NCBI RefSeq assembly: GCF_003345295.1 | Contig: NZ_CP031055.1 | Location: 1,488,001 to 1,552,000 of the forward strand | Direction of reading: 5' to 3' | Origin: Vibrio splendidus | GTDB lineage: Bacteria; Pseudomonadota; Gammaproteobacteria; Enterobacterales; Vibrionaceae | Length of the DNA stretch: 64,000 nt | Shown here: piece by piece, positions 17,544 to 26,610 of the stretch | Numbering within the stretch: the stretch's first letter is position 1 | Layout: the number at the start of each line of letters is the position of its first letter | Translations under genes and position numbers: made by a program | The notes under the pieces: generated by a model | What the model saw: the letters and a program-made list of their open reading frames with translations, nothing else | Databases searched by the model: none | What the model was told of the DNA's origin: nothing

Positions 17544-18518
17544 TTACTCTTTATCTGAGTTGCTGAGGCTCCAGACGTAGGCAGCGACGAGCTGAACCTT
17601 ATCCTCACCGAGGATGTCCTTCCAAGCCGGCATTACACCAGAACGACCGTTCATTACTGTTTCAGTTACATCAGCACGAGAATCGCCAAACAACCAATCG
17701 CGGTCTGTTAGGTCAGGAGCACCAACAGCAGGGTTACCCTTGCCATCTGTACCGTGACACGCAGCACACACTACGAAACGTGCTTTACCAGCTTCTGCTT
17801 CACGTACGTTCACGCTACGACCAGAAAGGCTAAGAGTGTAGCTAACCACTTCTTTAACGCCTTCTTCGCCAAGTGCGTCTTTCCACGCTGGCATTTGACC
17901 GACACGACCATGCATGATGGTAGTAACGATCGCTTGTGGTTCACCGCCATATAGCCATGCATCGTCAGTCAAGTTAGGGAAGCCCTTTTGACCACGAGCA
18001 TCAGAACCATGACACTGAGAACAGTTTTGCAGGAACAAGCGTTGACCAACTTTGATTGCGTCAGCATCTGATGCAATGTCAGGAACAGAACGAAGACCGT
18101 TCTCATCATGAGCTAGCTTCTTAAATGCTTCGCCAAAGTAAGTGTTCGCGTCATCAAGCTCTTTTGCGTACTCATCTAACTGTTTGTTAGCTTGAGCTGC
18201 CGCGATTGCAGAGCGAGACTCTTCTACGCTACGAACTGTTTGGTTTGAACTCGTCCAACCTAGTAGACCTTTAAAGTTGCCAAGGCCCGGGTATAGAGCA
18301 AGATAAACAGCTGCAAACACAATTGTGCTAACGAAAAGGTATGTCCACCATTTAGGTAGTGGGTTATTAAGCTCACGAATACCATCGTATTCATGGCCCA
18401 TGTCATGACCTTCTTCTACACCTGTTTTATCGTTGGAACACCAACGAAGTAAGGCTGCACAGCCAATCAACGTACCGATTGTGATGACTGTTACCCAAAT
18501 ACTCCAGAATGTACTCAT
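17544..18518 (-). CDS. ccoP: cbb3 cytochrome oxidase diheme subunit CcoP
   Basis: Membrane-anchored diheme cytochrome c of the high-affinity oxidase. Two heme-binding motifs are visible, CSQCHG and CAACHG, each followed by a downstream Met ligand region (GQMPAWKD and GVMPAWKD). Two hydrophobic segments lie at the N-terminus, the second in YLFVSTIVFAAVYLALYPG. 324 residues, normal length. ATG overlaps the ccoQ stop. Confidence 0.96.
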   Translation of the reverse strand: MSTFWSIWVTVITIGTLIGCAALLRWCSNDKTGVEEGHDMGHEYDGIRELNNPLPKWWTYLFVSTIVFAAVYLALYPGLGNFKGLLGWTSSNQTVRSVEESRSAIAAAQANKQLDEYAKELDDANTYFGEAFKKLAHDENGLRSVPDIASDADAIKVGQRLFLQNCSQCHGSDARGQKGFPNLTDDAWLYGGEPQAIVTTIMHGRVGQMPAWKDALGEEGVKEVVSYTLSLSGRSVNVREAEAGKARFVVCAACHGTDGKGNPAVGAPDLTDRDWLFGDSRADVTETVMNGRSGVMPAWKDILGEDKVQLVAAYVWSLSNSDKE

Positions 18519-18691
18519 TACTTCGTCACTCCTTGATTTTTATCTTTCGCAGGTGCTTCATCAGCGAACACTAGGTTTGCATCTTCGTCGAAGCGCGACT
18601 TACGATTTTTACCGAAAGCCCACCAAACGATGCCGATGAAACAAGCAAAAACAGTAACAGTCCAAACACTTTGAAATGTAATAATGTCCAT
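18518..18691 (-). CDS. ccoQ: cbb3 oxidase small subunit CcoQ
   Basis: Small gene of 57 codons between ccoO and ccoP. The product starts MDIITFQSVWTVTVFACF, has one membrane helix, then GIVWWAFGKNRKSRFDED and a charged tail ending QGVTK. This is the classic CcoQ/FixQ pattern: a single helix followed by the FGKNRKSRFDEDANL-type stretch. It protects or stabilises the oxidase complex. Its stop and the ccoP start share a TAATG overlap, and it starts nine bases after ccoO ends. Confidence 0.9.
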   Translation of the reverse strand: MDIITFQSVWTVTVFACFIGIVWWAFGKNRKSRFDEDANLVFADEAPAKDKNQGVTK

Positions 18692-18700
18692 AATTATTCC

Positions 18701-19321
18701 TTATTTCATTGCGTGGCCAAGCGATTGAAGGTAAGCGATGATTGCATCCATCTCTGTTTTTCCTTCAACATCTTGTTTAGCGTTAGCAATTTGTTCGTCT
18801 GTGTAAGGAACACCAAATTGATTACGGAAGATTTCAAGCTTCTGCTTAGTCAATTTGCCATCAAGTACATTCTCAGCAAGCCATGGGAAACCAGGCATGT
18901 TTGATTCAGGAACAAGTTCGCGAGGGTCGAGAAGGTGAACACGGTGCCACTCATCAGAGTAACGATCACCAACACGCGCTAGATCTGGGCCAGTACGCTT
19001 AGAACCCCATAGGAATGGATGTTCCCAAACACTTTCGCCAGCTACAGAGTAGTGACCGTAACGTTCAGTTTCAGAGCGGAAAGGACGAATCATTTGGCTG
19101 TGACATACGTTACAACCTTCACGAATGTAAATATCACGACCTTCCATTTCCAGAGCAGAGTAAACGCGTAGGTTTTCTACAGGTTCAGTCGTTTGCTTTT
19201 GGAAAATAAGCGGGGTGATTTCTACTAAAGCACCAAAGCTGATTGCGATAACAATTAAGATCGCGAGTAGACCAACGTTTTTCTCGACCAACTCATGGCG
19301 ATTATTTGAATTTGAGCTCAT
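18701..19321 (-). CDS. ccoO: cbb3 cytochrome oxidase monoheme subunit CcoO
   Basis: Membrane-anchored cytochrome c subunit. N-terminal helix (VGLLAILIVIAISFGALVEI), heme motif EGCNVCHSQMIRPF and the family stretch RTGPDLARVGDRYSDEWH with a Met-containing loop PESNMPGFPWL. 206 residues. It starts 11 bases after ccoN. Confidence 0.96.
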   Translation of the reverse strand: MSSNSNNRHELVEKNVGLLAILIVIAISFGALVEITPLIFQKQTTEPVENLRVYSALEMEGRDIYIREGCNVCHSQMIRPFRSETERYGHYSVAGESVWEHPFLWGSKRTGPDLARVGDRYSDEWHRVHLLDPRELVPESNMPGFPWLAENVLDGKLTKQKLEIFRNQFGVPYTDEQIANAKQDVEGKTEMDAIIAYLQSLGHAMK

Positions 19322-19332
19322 TCTAAATCTCC

Positions 19333-20766
19333 TTAAGCCGGTTGAGGGATAGCTTTAAGGCTATCTTTAGGTGCAGAAACAGTTTTGTACGTGTTGTATG
19401 CCAGTAAGAACATACCAGATAGGAAGATAAGACCACCTAAGAAACGTACAAAGTAGAACGGGTAAGAAGCTTCTACAGACTCTACGAAGCTGTAAGTCAA
19501 TGTACCGTCAGAGTTAACTGCACGCCACATCAGACCTTGCATCACACCAGAGATCCACATTGCAACAATGTAGAAAACTGTACCAATCGTTGCTAACCAG
19601 AAGTGAACATTGATTAGAGATACAGAGTACATACGCTCTTGACCAAATAGTTTAGGAACTAAGTGGTAAACCGAACCAATTGAAACCATAGCAACCCAAC
19701 CTAACGCACCAGAGTGAACGTGACCGATGGTCCAGTCCGTGTAGTGAGATAGTGCGTTAACCGTTTTAATTGCCATCATAGGGCCTTCGAAAGTCGACAT
19801 GCCGTAGAATGATAGAGAAACGATAAGGAAACGTAGGATTGGGTCGTAGCGAAGCTTATGCCACGCGCCAGATAGAGTCATAATACCGTTGATCATGCCA
19901 CCCCAAGATGGAGCAAACAGAACCAAAGACATAACCATACCTAGAGACTGAGTCCAGTCTGGAAGTGCAGTGTAGTGTAGGTGGTGAGGACCAGCCCAGA
20001 TATACAGTGACACAAGAGCCCAGAAGTGAACAATCGACAAACGGTAAGAGTAAACAGGGCGACCAGCTTGTTTAGGAACGAAGTAATACATCATACCTAG
20101 GAAACCAGCTGTCAATAGGAAGCCTACCGCATTGTGTCCGTACCACCATTGCACCATTGCATCGATCGCTCCGGAATAAATCGAGTACGATTTAAACGCA
20201 GATACAGGAACAGCTAGGCTGTTAACGATGTGCAACACGGCAACCGTGATGATGAAGGCTCCGAAGAACCAGTTAGCTACATAAATGTGCGATGTCTTAC
20301 GCTTAATCATGGTTCCGAAGAACACGACCGCATAAGCTACCCACACAAGAGTAATAGCAATATCGATTGGCCATTCAAGTTCTGCGTATTCTTTACCAGA
20401 GGTTAGACCTAACGGTAAAGTAATTGCAGCGGACAGGATAATCGCTTGCCAACCCCAAAAGGTAAAGGCTACGAGAGGGCCACCAAAGAGACGCGTCTGA
20501 CAGGTACGTTGTACAACATAATATGATGTTGCAAACAGCGCACTTGTACCGAACGCAAAAATAACCGCATTAGTATGCAGGGGACGTAAACGACTGTACG
20601 TCAGCCACGGCGTATCAAAGTTTAGCTGTGGCCAAACTAATTGAGCGGCAATCAAAACACCAACGCCCATACCGACAATACCCCACAAAATTGTAACGAG
20701 GGTAAATTGACGGACGACCGTATAGTTGTAGTTTTGTTCAAGCTGCTTTTCTTGGCTCATTTGCAT
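19333..20766 (-). CDS. ccoN: cbb3 cytochrome oxidase catalytic subunit CcoN
   Basis: Heme-copper oxidase catalytic subunit that reduces oxygen at low concentrations. About 12 hydrophobic segments; conserved His ligands occur in RPLHTNAVIF, WWYGHNAVGF, WAGPHHLHYTALPDW and IGHVHSGALGW. 477 residues, normal length. The ATG at 20760 (MSQEK) is an alternative start. First gene of the ccoNOQP operon, divergent from the small gene at 21019. Confidence 0.96.
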   Translation of the reverse strand: MQMSQEKQLEQNYNYTVVRQFTLVTILWGIVGMGVGVLIAAQLVWPQLNFDTPWLTYSRLRPLHTNAVIFAFGTSALFATSYYVVQRTCQTRLFGGPLVAFTFWGWQAIILSAAITLPLGLTSGKEYAELEWPIDIAITLVWVAYAVVFFGTMIKRKTSHIYVANWFFGAFIITVAVLHIVNSLAVPVSAFKSYSIYSGAIDAMVQWWYGHNAVGFLLTAGFLGMMYYFVPKQAGRPVYSYRLSIVHFWALVSLYIWAGPHHLHYTALPDWTQSLGMVMSLVLFAPSWGGMINGIMTLSGAWHKLRYDPILRFLIVSLSFYGMSTFEGPMMAIKTVNALSHYTDWTIGHVHSGALGWVAMVSIGSVYHLVPKLFGQERMYSVSLINVHFWLATIGTVFYIVAMWISGVMQGLMWRAVNSDGTLTYSFVESVEASYPFYFVRFLGGLIFLSGMFLLAYNTYKTVSAPKDSLKAIPQPA

Positions 20767-20909
20767 GCTTCCAATTTCTTATTTACTACACTTTACTTCC
20801 AACACGACTCACGTCGTAATGCCACCCAAATTAGAAAAGGAAATTCAGCCTATTCAGGGCTTTATTTCCACTTGCTGATTTTAAAAAAAAGTGGCATTTT
20901 CAACGCGAC

Positions 20910-20939
20910 ACTATACTTGAATTAACAAATCAATGACAG
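20910..20939 (-). promoter_or_regulatory. Weak candidate promoter of ccoNOQP
   Basis: On the minus strand CTGTCA, 18-base spacer, TATAGT, about 145 bases before ccoN. Between them is TTGAT and TTCAA separated by seven bases, which is too wide for a normal FNR box. The assignment is tentative. Confidence 0.3.
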
Positions 20940-21018
20940 AGTAGTAACCTTACGCTTGGTCTGGAATTGGATTTTTATTTAAAAACTTTGAACTTTGTAA
21001 CAAGGAGTAAAGATTATA

Positions 21019-21384
21019 ATGGCGGCACAAAAGCTAACAAAAGGCAGGCTTGTTCAAATTATCGTCATGTTGGTTATTTTAATAGCGGCATTTACTTGGA
21101 GAACAGTAACATACGATAATCACGAAACAGTAAGCTGTATAATTTCAAAACCGTGTGAATTTGGTATTGATAATCATAATGTTTTAATTTCGGGCGATAG
21201 ATCAGGGTATTCAATCGAAACATCTAAAACTGGCAAATTTATCATTAGCTACAATGAGAGTGGAATTCTAGAAGAAAAAGGGCCATCGAATTGGCTGTTA
21301 CAAACTAATGATAAGACCTCCTCAATAACAGTTACATTTCCACAACAGATAAGCACGTTTTCCGTAAACCTTTCTAAAGAGTAA
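21019..21384 (+). CDS. Small membrane-anchored protein of unknown function
   Basis: 121 residues with one N-terminal membrane helix (IIVMLVILIAAFTW) and a presumed periplasmic beta-rich domain with two Cys (VSCIISKPCEFG). A good Shine-Dalgarno (AAGGAG) precedes the ATG. It lies divergently from ccoN and 115 bases upstream of nosP. I do not recognise a family; the location suggests a link to the oxidase or NO module only by context. Confidence 0.75.
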   Translation: MAAQKLTKGRLVQIIVMLVILIAAFTWRTVTYDNHETVSCIISKPCEFGIDNHNVLISGDRSGYSIETSKTGKFIISYNESGILEEKGPSNWLLQTNDKTSSITVTFPQQISTFSVNLSKE

Positions 21385-21499
21385 TAGAGGGAAAACTGAG
21401 TCACGCCTCGGTTCTTTTGATAGAAATATGTACCAAATCAGTGAAACACCATGCATTAAAGTGTTATAAAGAGGACATTAACAAAGTTTCCCGGAATCT

Positions 21500-22684
21500 A
21501 TGAAATTTCTATCAAAAGTCTCTTATTCCCTAGACGATAAAATCGCAGTAGATGAGTTGCTCAGTGGAGTAGAAAACCCTGACGATATTGCCTGTCTTAT
21601 TTGCTACTGCACAGAAGAGTACTCAACACTCGCTGTGCAGAGATATTTCGTAGATGCTCTCCCTAACACCCCAATACATGGCTGCACCACTTGTCACGGC
21701 ATTATGACCGAAACTGGGTTCCACTCCGGCCCAGTGATAGGCGTACTCATCATCTATGACTCTGGGATCAACGCCTATGGTACGGGTATCGAGCATTTTA
21801 GCGACTCCATAAACCAAAGTACCTTTAGCGCCATCGATAAAGCACTTAAGAACGCCAACCGAGAAGGTGAAATCCCTGATCTTATCTTACTGCATTCCAC
21901 TCCAGGCAATGAAGAGAAGGTGATGGCGGCTATCGATAAGAAGTTTGGTACTGAGGTACCTGTTATTGGCGGCAGCGCGGCGGACAATCAGGTTTCTGGA
22001 AACTGGAGTATCTTTACCGAAGAGTCACTCTCTATCAATGGCGTATCTTTAACTGTGGTATTTGCATCTCAGTCCATCTATTCGTCTTTTAGTGCAGGCC
22101 ATACGCCCACTCGCTATTCTGGGACCGTGACCAAAGTAAGAAACCGAATATTGTTGGAGATTGACCATAGACCAGCCGTCACCGTTTATAACGAATGGAC
22201 CAATTTCCATCTAGGTGGTAGTGATGATGGCTATATATTCGAAAAGTCGTCCGTGTATCCGCTAGGGCGAAAAGTTGGCTCTTCATACGACTACCCATAT
22301 TTCAAATTGTCCCACTCAATCAGAGAAACAGAGTGCAATGGAATCGAGCTATTCACAGATATCAGTGAAGGCGACACCATTTATTTGATGCAGGGCTCTA
22401 AACAGCAATTGATAAGCCGTGCCGCTAATATTATTCACTCTTCTTACTACAACGACATGGATTTAGAAGAGAAACTAGGTGCGATCAACATCTTCTGTGC
22501 AGGTCCAATGTTGAACCTTAAGCAAGATATGGACGAAGTATGCGATCAAATAAATCAAGCACTTAACGGACTCCCATACATATGCCCATTCACCTTTGGT
22601 GAACAAGGAAGGTTATCTGGCGGTGAGAGTGCGCACGGAAATTTAATGGTATCGTCTGCAACGTTTTATAGGTTGAAAAAATAA
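21500..22684 (+). CDS. nosP: FIST-domain nitric oxide sensor NosP
   Basis: 394-residue cytoplasmic FIST protein: FIST-N over about residues 30-215 (HGCTTCHGIM, VIGGSAADN) and FIST-C after it (RPAVTVYNEW, FCAGPMLNL, PFTFGEQG). In V. cholerae the FIST protein encoded directly before the kinase gene vpsS is a heme-based NO sensor called NosP that inhibits VpsS; the identical arrangement and position after the cco cluster support the same identity here. The stop overlaps the start of the kinase gene (TAATG), so the two are translationally coupled. The heme ligand cannot be assigned from sequence alone. Confidence 0.82.
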   Translation: MKFLSKVSYSLDDKIAVDELLSGVENPDDIACLICYCTEEYSTLAVQRYFVDALPNTPIHGCTTCHGIMTETGFHSGPVIGVLIIYDSGINAYGTGIEHFSDSINQSTFSAIDKALKNANREGEIPDLILLHSTPGNEEKVMAAIDKKFGTEVPVIGGSAADNQVSGNWSIFTEESLSINGVSLTVVFASQSIYSSFSAGHTPTRYSGTVTKVRNRILLEIDHRPAVTVYNEWTNFHLGGSDDGYIFEKSSVYPLGRKVGSSYDYPYFKLSHSIRETECNGIELFTDISEGDTIYLMQGSKQQLISRAANIIHSSYYNDMDLEEKLGAINIFCAGPMLNLKQDMDEVCDQINQALNGLPYICPFTFGEQGRLSGGESAHGNLMVSSATFYRLKK

Positions 22685-24408
22685 TGGGCTCTGAAGGTCA
22701 AGAAGCGCTGCAAGAAGCACGTATTGAACTGCAAAAACTAAAAGCCCGTGAGCGAAAACTGGCTGAAGAGAACAGGGTGATCTTATCAACCATCTCTGCG
22801 ATCAGTAAGGCAAGTAACATATCTGAGATATTTTATAGTCTTGAATTTGTGCTCAAAAAATACATTAAGTTTGATGACTTTATCGTAATATCTAGGGTAG
22901 GGAACGAAGGCAATTTCAAAACCCTACTAACCAATAACAAAGTCTTCGAACAAATGAATTGGAGTGATTGTGGCAAGCTATCTCGAGTGATCAATGGAGA
23001 ATGCGCCATCCTTTTTGAACCCAAGTCTCTAGGTGAATTCAATTCCTTACATCCTATTATCCTCGATCAAATCAACTCTGTTCTAATTACTGGTATCGAT
23101 AGCGGGCTAACACAATCCGTCATCATCTTTATCCACTCCAATACCAAGCACTTTAGTGTTGAAACCAAAGCAACCCTAAACCGCTTTAGACCACTGATTG
23201 AGCGTGCGGTTTTCGATATTGAAAACAAAGAAAAGCTTGAAGCAACCGTTCGAGAACGAACAGCAGAGCTTGTCACAGCAAGAAAAGACGCAGAAAGAGC
23301 CAACAAGGCCAAGTCTGAATTCCTCGCAATGATGAGTCATGAATTAAGAACACCGCTAAATGCCATCATTGGCTTGATAGACACGCTGAAATCCACACCT
23401 CTGAACGACGAACAACAGTCTATACTGCTTAATATGAGCACATCATCTGAGCTTCTACTGGCAATTATCAGTGACGTATTGGATTTTTCTAAGATTGAAT
23501 CTGGATGTTTCTCACTAGCACCTCAATGGAGCAATGTAAGAGACACTGTAACTTTTGTATTGTCTGAACAAAAGAAGACAGCAGACGATAAAGGGTTGGC
23601 GCTAACGGTAGCTAGCGATATCCCTGAAGGTGAACTTCATTACATCGACCCAAGTCGCTTAGCACAAATCCTATTTAATTTGATCGGTAACGCGATAAAA
23701 TTCACTGAACGCGGGCATGTTCATGTTTCTATCAAATACCTGCAGAGCTCATTCTATATAACAGTAGAAGACACCGGGATTGGCATTAGCTCACAACAAC
23801 TTTCGTCGCTATTCAGCCCATTCGTGCAAGCTGATAGTACAATCACACGCAGATTTGGTGGCACCGGTTTAGGCCTTGCGATAACCAAGCGACTGGTAGA
23901 ACTGATGCGAGGACGCATATCTGTAGAGAGTGAACCCGGAAAAGGTTCTAAATTCGAAGTGCAGTTACCAGTGCTTACCAGAGTCACGAACAATCTAGCT
24001 CACAGTGAAGAGGACAAATCTTCAAGAGAACTCAGAAGTCGCTATTCAGTTTTAGTTGTCGAAGACAATCCTACAAATCAAATGGTGATTAAATTGATTC
24101 TAACGCGACAAGGCCACGAAGTTTTTATCGCAAGTAACGGTGAAGAAGCAATTGGATTTGTTGAAAGAGGAAACGACTCGATAGATATTATCTTGATGGA
24201 TGTGTCGATGCCCGTAATGGATGGCCTAACGACAACTAAATACATGAGAGACGCGAACATCAAAACGCCAATCGTCGCGCTAACAGCACACACATCACTA
24301 GAAGATAAATATTCCTGCTTAGATGTAGGCATGAATGATTTCGTCACCAAACCAGTAAGAACCAAAGAGATCACAGAGGCTATCGATCGATTAATGCTTG
24401 AAATCTAA
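22684..24408 (+). CDS. vpsS: Hybrid sensor histidine kinase VpsS
   Basis: 574-residue soluble hybrid kinase. A coiled coil at residues 1-35 and a GAF-like region (about 35-185) lead to the HisKA domain with phospho-acceptor His219 in MMSHELRTPLN. The ATPase boxes are NLIGNAIKF, DTGIGIS and GGTGLGLAI. The receiver domain starts near SVLVVEDNPTNQ, with phosphoacceptor Asp506 in LMDVSMPVMDG and the Lys of VTKPV. No transmembrane helix and no HPt domain, so a separate phosphotransfer protein is needed; in V. cholerae VpsS feeds phosphate to LuxU and affects biofilm genes. Its input is presumably NosP. Confidence 0.85.
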   Translation: MGSEGQEALQEARIELQKLKARERKLAEENRVILSTISAISKASNISEIFYSLEFVLKKYIKFDDFIVISRVGNEGNFKTLLTNNKVFEQMNWSDCGKLSRVINGECAILFEPKSLGEFNSLHPIILDQINSVLITGIDSGLTQSVIIFIHSNTKHFSVETKATLNRFRPLIERAVFDIENKEKLEATVRERTAELVTARKDAERANKAKSEFLAMMSHELRTPLNAIIGLIDTLKSTPLNDEQQSILLNMSTSSELLLAIISDVLDFSKIESGCFSLAPQWSNVRDTVTFVLSEQKKTADDKGLALTVASDIPEGELHYIDPSRLAQILFNLIGNAIKFTERGHVHVSIKYLQSSFYITVEDTGIGISSQQLSSLFSPFVQADSTITRRFGGTGLGLAITKRLVELMRGRISVESEPGKGSKFEVQLPVLTRVTNNLAHSEEDKSSRELRSRYSVLVVEDNPTNQMVIKLILTRQGHEVFIASNGEEAIGFVERGNDSIDIILMDVSMPVMDGLTTTKYMRDANIKTPIVALTAHTSLEDKYSCLDVGMNDFVTKPVRTKEITEAIDRLMLEI

Positions 24409-24448
24409 TAAACGTATTCTTAATCGAAGATTAGGATATATGTTTATT
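24407..24448 (+). terminator. Long hairpin overlapping the vpsS stop
   Basis: Imperfect stem of about 18 pairs (AATAAAC at 24407-24413 pairing with GTTTATT at 24442-24448; TAATC with GATTA around a GAA loop). No clean T run follows, so it may protect the 3' end or terminate weakly. Confidence 0.5.
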
Positions 24449-24556
24449 AGGTATTTTATGGTAAATAGCCTTACTGTTAAATAGAACGTCAATTTGGTAG
24501 ATAAACAAGAGGCAGGGCATCACACAAAGATACCTGCCTTATAAACGCCAAACTAA

Positions 24557-24584
24557 ATTTAACATAATATACATAATACGCAGT
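24557..24584 (-). other. dif: dif chromosome-dimer resolution site (dif1)
   Basis: Read on the minus strand the 28-bp site is XerC arm ACTGCGTATTA, central hexamer TGTATA and XerD arm TTATGTTAAAT. The XerD arm and centre are identical to E. coli dif and the XerC arm differs from V. cholerae dif1 (AGTGCGCATTA) at two positions. It lies between vpsS and matP, as expected for chromosome 1. XerCD recombine here under FtsK control; the same site type is used by integrating filamentous phages and related elements. Confidence 0.9.
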
Positions 24585-24636
24585 GACTGTGTTAGAGCAA
24601 TTTAGTAATGCCCGGTTTGAGCCATTTTAAAATGTC

Positions 24637-24670
24637 CTCCTAAGCTTTCCTATATTGGTCTGCTTAGGAG
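24637..24670 (+). promoter_or_regulatory. Hairpin covering the transposase ribosome-binding site
   Basis: Perfect nine-bp inverted repeat CTCCTAAGC (24637-24645) and GCTTAGGAG (24662-24670). The right arm contains the GGAG that would serve the ATG at 24679, so read-through transcripts would be poorly translated, a known protective strategy of insertion sequences. It may also be part of the element's left end. Confidence 0.6.
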
Positions 24671-24678
24671 TTATCCGG

Positions 24679-25653
24679 ATGCTTATTACTATGAGTGAAA
24701 AAGATATTCATCGATTCAAGGTGCTTACTGACGTACGTGAAAAACGACTACGCCAAGTTGACGCTGCTATCATTTTGAATCTGTCTGCGCGTCATATCCG
24801 ACGTTTGGTAAACAAACTGGTCTCTCTTGGCGCTCAAAGTCTTACACACGCAGCGCGTGGACGCCCAAGTAATCGACGCTACTCAGAACATTTCAGAATT
24901 GAAATACTGAAACTTATCCGTGAGCATTACTCTGACTTCTCACCAACGTTCGCTCTGGAAAAACTGACTGAACGACACAATCTATCCGTCTCTAAAGAAA
25001 CACTCCGTCAATGGATGATCGCCGACGGACTGTGGCTTCCGCATTCACAACGCAGACCTCAGGTCTATCAGCCTCGTTACCGACGTGACTGTCTTGGAGA
25101 ATTGATTCAGATAGATGGCTCCCATCATGACTGGTTTGAAGGCCGCTGTGACAAATGCTGCCTATTGGTGTTCATTGATGATGCGACTGGCCGTCTGATG
25201 AACCTAAGATTCAGCGAGACAAAATCCGCGTTTGACCACATGATGACCACGCGTGAATACCTCAATGAGCACGGCAAGCACTCGATTTTTCGAGTGAATC
25301 AGGAGAAACACAAACAAGTTGGCCAAACTCAATACGGCCGCGTGTTGAAAGAACTGGCCATAGAACTCATCTATGCCAACAGCTCCCAAGCCAAAGGCCG
25401 CGTTGAGCGAGCCAACCTTACGCAGCAAGACCGACTGGTTAAAGAGATGCGCTTACAAGGTATCGACACCATCGAACAAGCCAACGCCTGGCTTCCCTAC
25501 TTCATCACCGATTTTAACCATCGCTTTGCCAAGCCCGCACAGTCCCCGAAAAACATGCATCGTCCGGTTCGAGAGTCAAAGCAGAACTCGACGATACTTT
25601 CAAGTGCAAGAAACCCTCAAGAGTCAACTAGAACACTTCCTTTATTAAATTAA
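24679..25653 (+). pseudogene. ISNCY-type (IS1202-like) transposase, C-terminally truncated
   Basis: DDE transposase. The N-terminal helix-turn-helix region (RQVDAAIILNLSARHIRRLV) is followed by the catalytic core with DGSHHDW, FIDDATG and GRVERANLTQQDRLVKEMR. The reading frame after HRPVRESK loses the expected continuation; a plausible remnant (KAELDDTFKCKKPS) is found in another frame and soon reaches a stop. Full-length relatives are about 100 or more residues longer, so this copy looks dead. Start chosen at ATG 24679 with GGAG eight bases upstream. It lies 95 bases from dif. No convincing terminal inverted repeats or target duplication were found. Bases 25654-25923 downstream show only decayed, AT-rich sequence. 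Confidence 0.8.
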
Positions 25654-25923
25654 CCTTACGATTCTCAAATACAGGCTCTAAGCCATTTAGTCCAAACAAA
25701 AAGGTTACGTTGTATCTTATTTTCAACTAACCTACTTTAGTTCGCTATTGCTTAACTGCAAAACAAACCACTTAAACCGGTCACTATTTCGTGTTTAAAT
25801 TTTGATCTATCAAACAGTTGTGCCAATAAATTTGGTGATTGAGCAATCAAATGCTATGCATTCGGGTATGAGTAAGGAATTAAAGTGTTAACATCAAGCA
25901 ATGTTGTAAACTAGGTGTTTAAT

Positions 25924-26526
25924 ATGTTGCCTAAACTTTATAAGTTCAGATCTCTCCACGACAGAAACATACAATCTATTGCCGAATGTTCGTTATGGTT
26001 TGATTACGCTAAGACCTTTAATAACCCATTTGAGTCTAACCATCTGCTCGACAAAGAACTTCAGAACGATTTCAAGGTTATGTGTTTTTCTCAGTCGAGT
26101 GACCACCCAATACTATGGTCTCAGTATGGCGACAACTTTAAAGGCATGTGCATCGAGTATGATCTCAATTGTTATAATGGTGAGGCCAAGCTCAATTGCT
26201 TTGAAGTCCAGTATGAAGACGACCCAAACATGTTCCACTTAGAATCGTTGAATGAATTCCAAACATCTGAATTGGAAGCAGAAATATTTAAGATCAAGCA
26301 TTCTAATTGGCGTTACGAAAAGGAATATCGCTGGGTGTTACCTAATGAGGAGATACTCGGCAATAAGCTGTACCTTAATAGAGAATGCCTAAGTTCTGTG
26401 ATCCTCTCTGAACACGCTCCTGCCGACAGGAAGCTTAAAGTTCTGATGACTTGCCAACGCCTTGGTATTCCCGTTAAACATGCAACAGCCAAACAAGAGT
26501 CGTTTACATTCGAAGTGGTCATTTAA
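25924..26526 (+). CDS. DUF2971 family protein
   Basis: 200-residue cytoplasmic protein of the DUF2971 family, function unknown. Typical signatures: LYKFRSLHD at the N-terminus, LWFDYAKTFNNPFE, VMCFSQSSDHPILWSQYGDNFKGMCIEYD and the late motif WRYEKEYRWVLP. Members are often found in accessory or defence-rich regions, but that says little about mechanism. ATG at 25924 preferred over the GTG at 25915. It lies in the accessory stretch after dif and has its own terminator. Confidence 0.8.
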   Translation: MLPKLYKFRSLHDRNIQSIAECSLWFDYAKTFNNPFESNHLLDKELQNDFKVMCFSQSSDHPILWSQYGDNFKGMCIEYDLNCYNGEAKLNCFEVQYEDDPNMFHLESLNEFQTSELEAEIFKIKHSNWRYEKEYRWVLPNEEILGNKLYLNRECLSSVILSEHAPADRKLKVLMTCQRLGIPVKHATAKQESFTFEVVI

Positions 26527-26545
26527 AATAACACACCAACTGATC

Positions 26546-26608
26546 CAGTAACCGCCCAAAGGTTACTGCGTAACAAAAAGGGAGCCACATTAATGTAGCT
26601 CCCTTTTC
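26546..26608. terminator. Double hairpin, bidirectional terminator
   Basis: First hairpin CAGTAACC/GGTTACTG (26546-26553, 26561-26568); second AAAAGGGAGC/GCTCCCTTTT (26576-26585, 26598-26607) with A and T tracts on either side. It separates the DUF2971 gene from the convergent broken HDOD gene. Confidence 0.8.
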
Positions 26609-26610
26609 CT

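Noticed and set aside
20915..20935. TTGAT and TTCAA half-sites before ccoN as an FNR box
   Set aside because: They are separated by seven bases; FNR boxes have a four-base spacer, and the position relative to the possible -10 does not fit activation.
25373..25648. Second open frame over the end of the transposase
   Set aside because: Mostly out-of-frame translation of the conserved DDE region; only its last codons might reflect the lost C-terminus.
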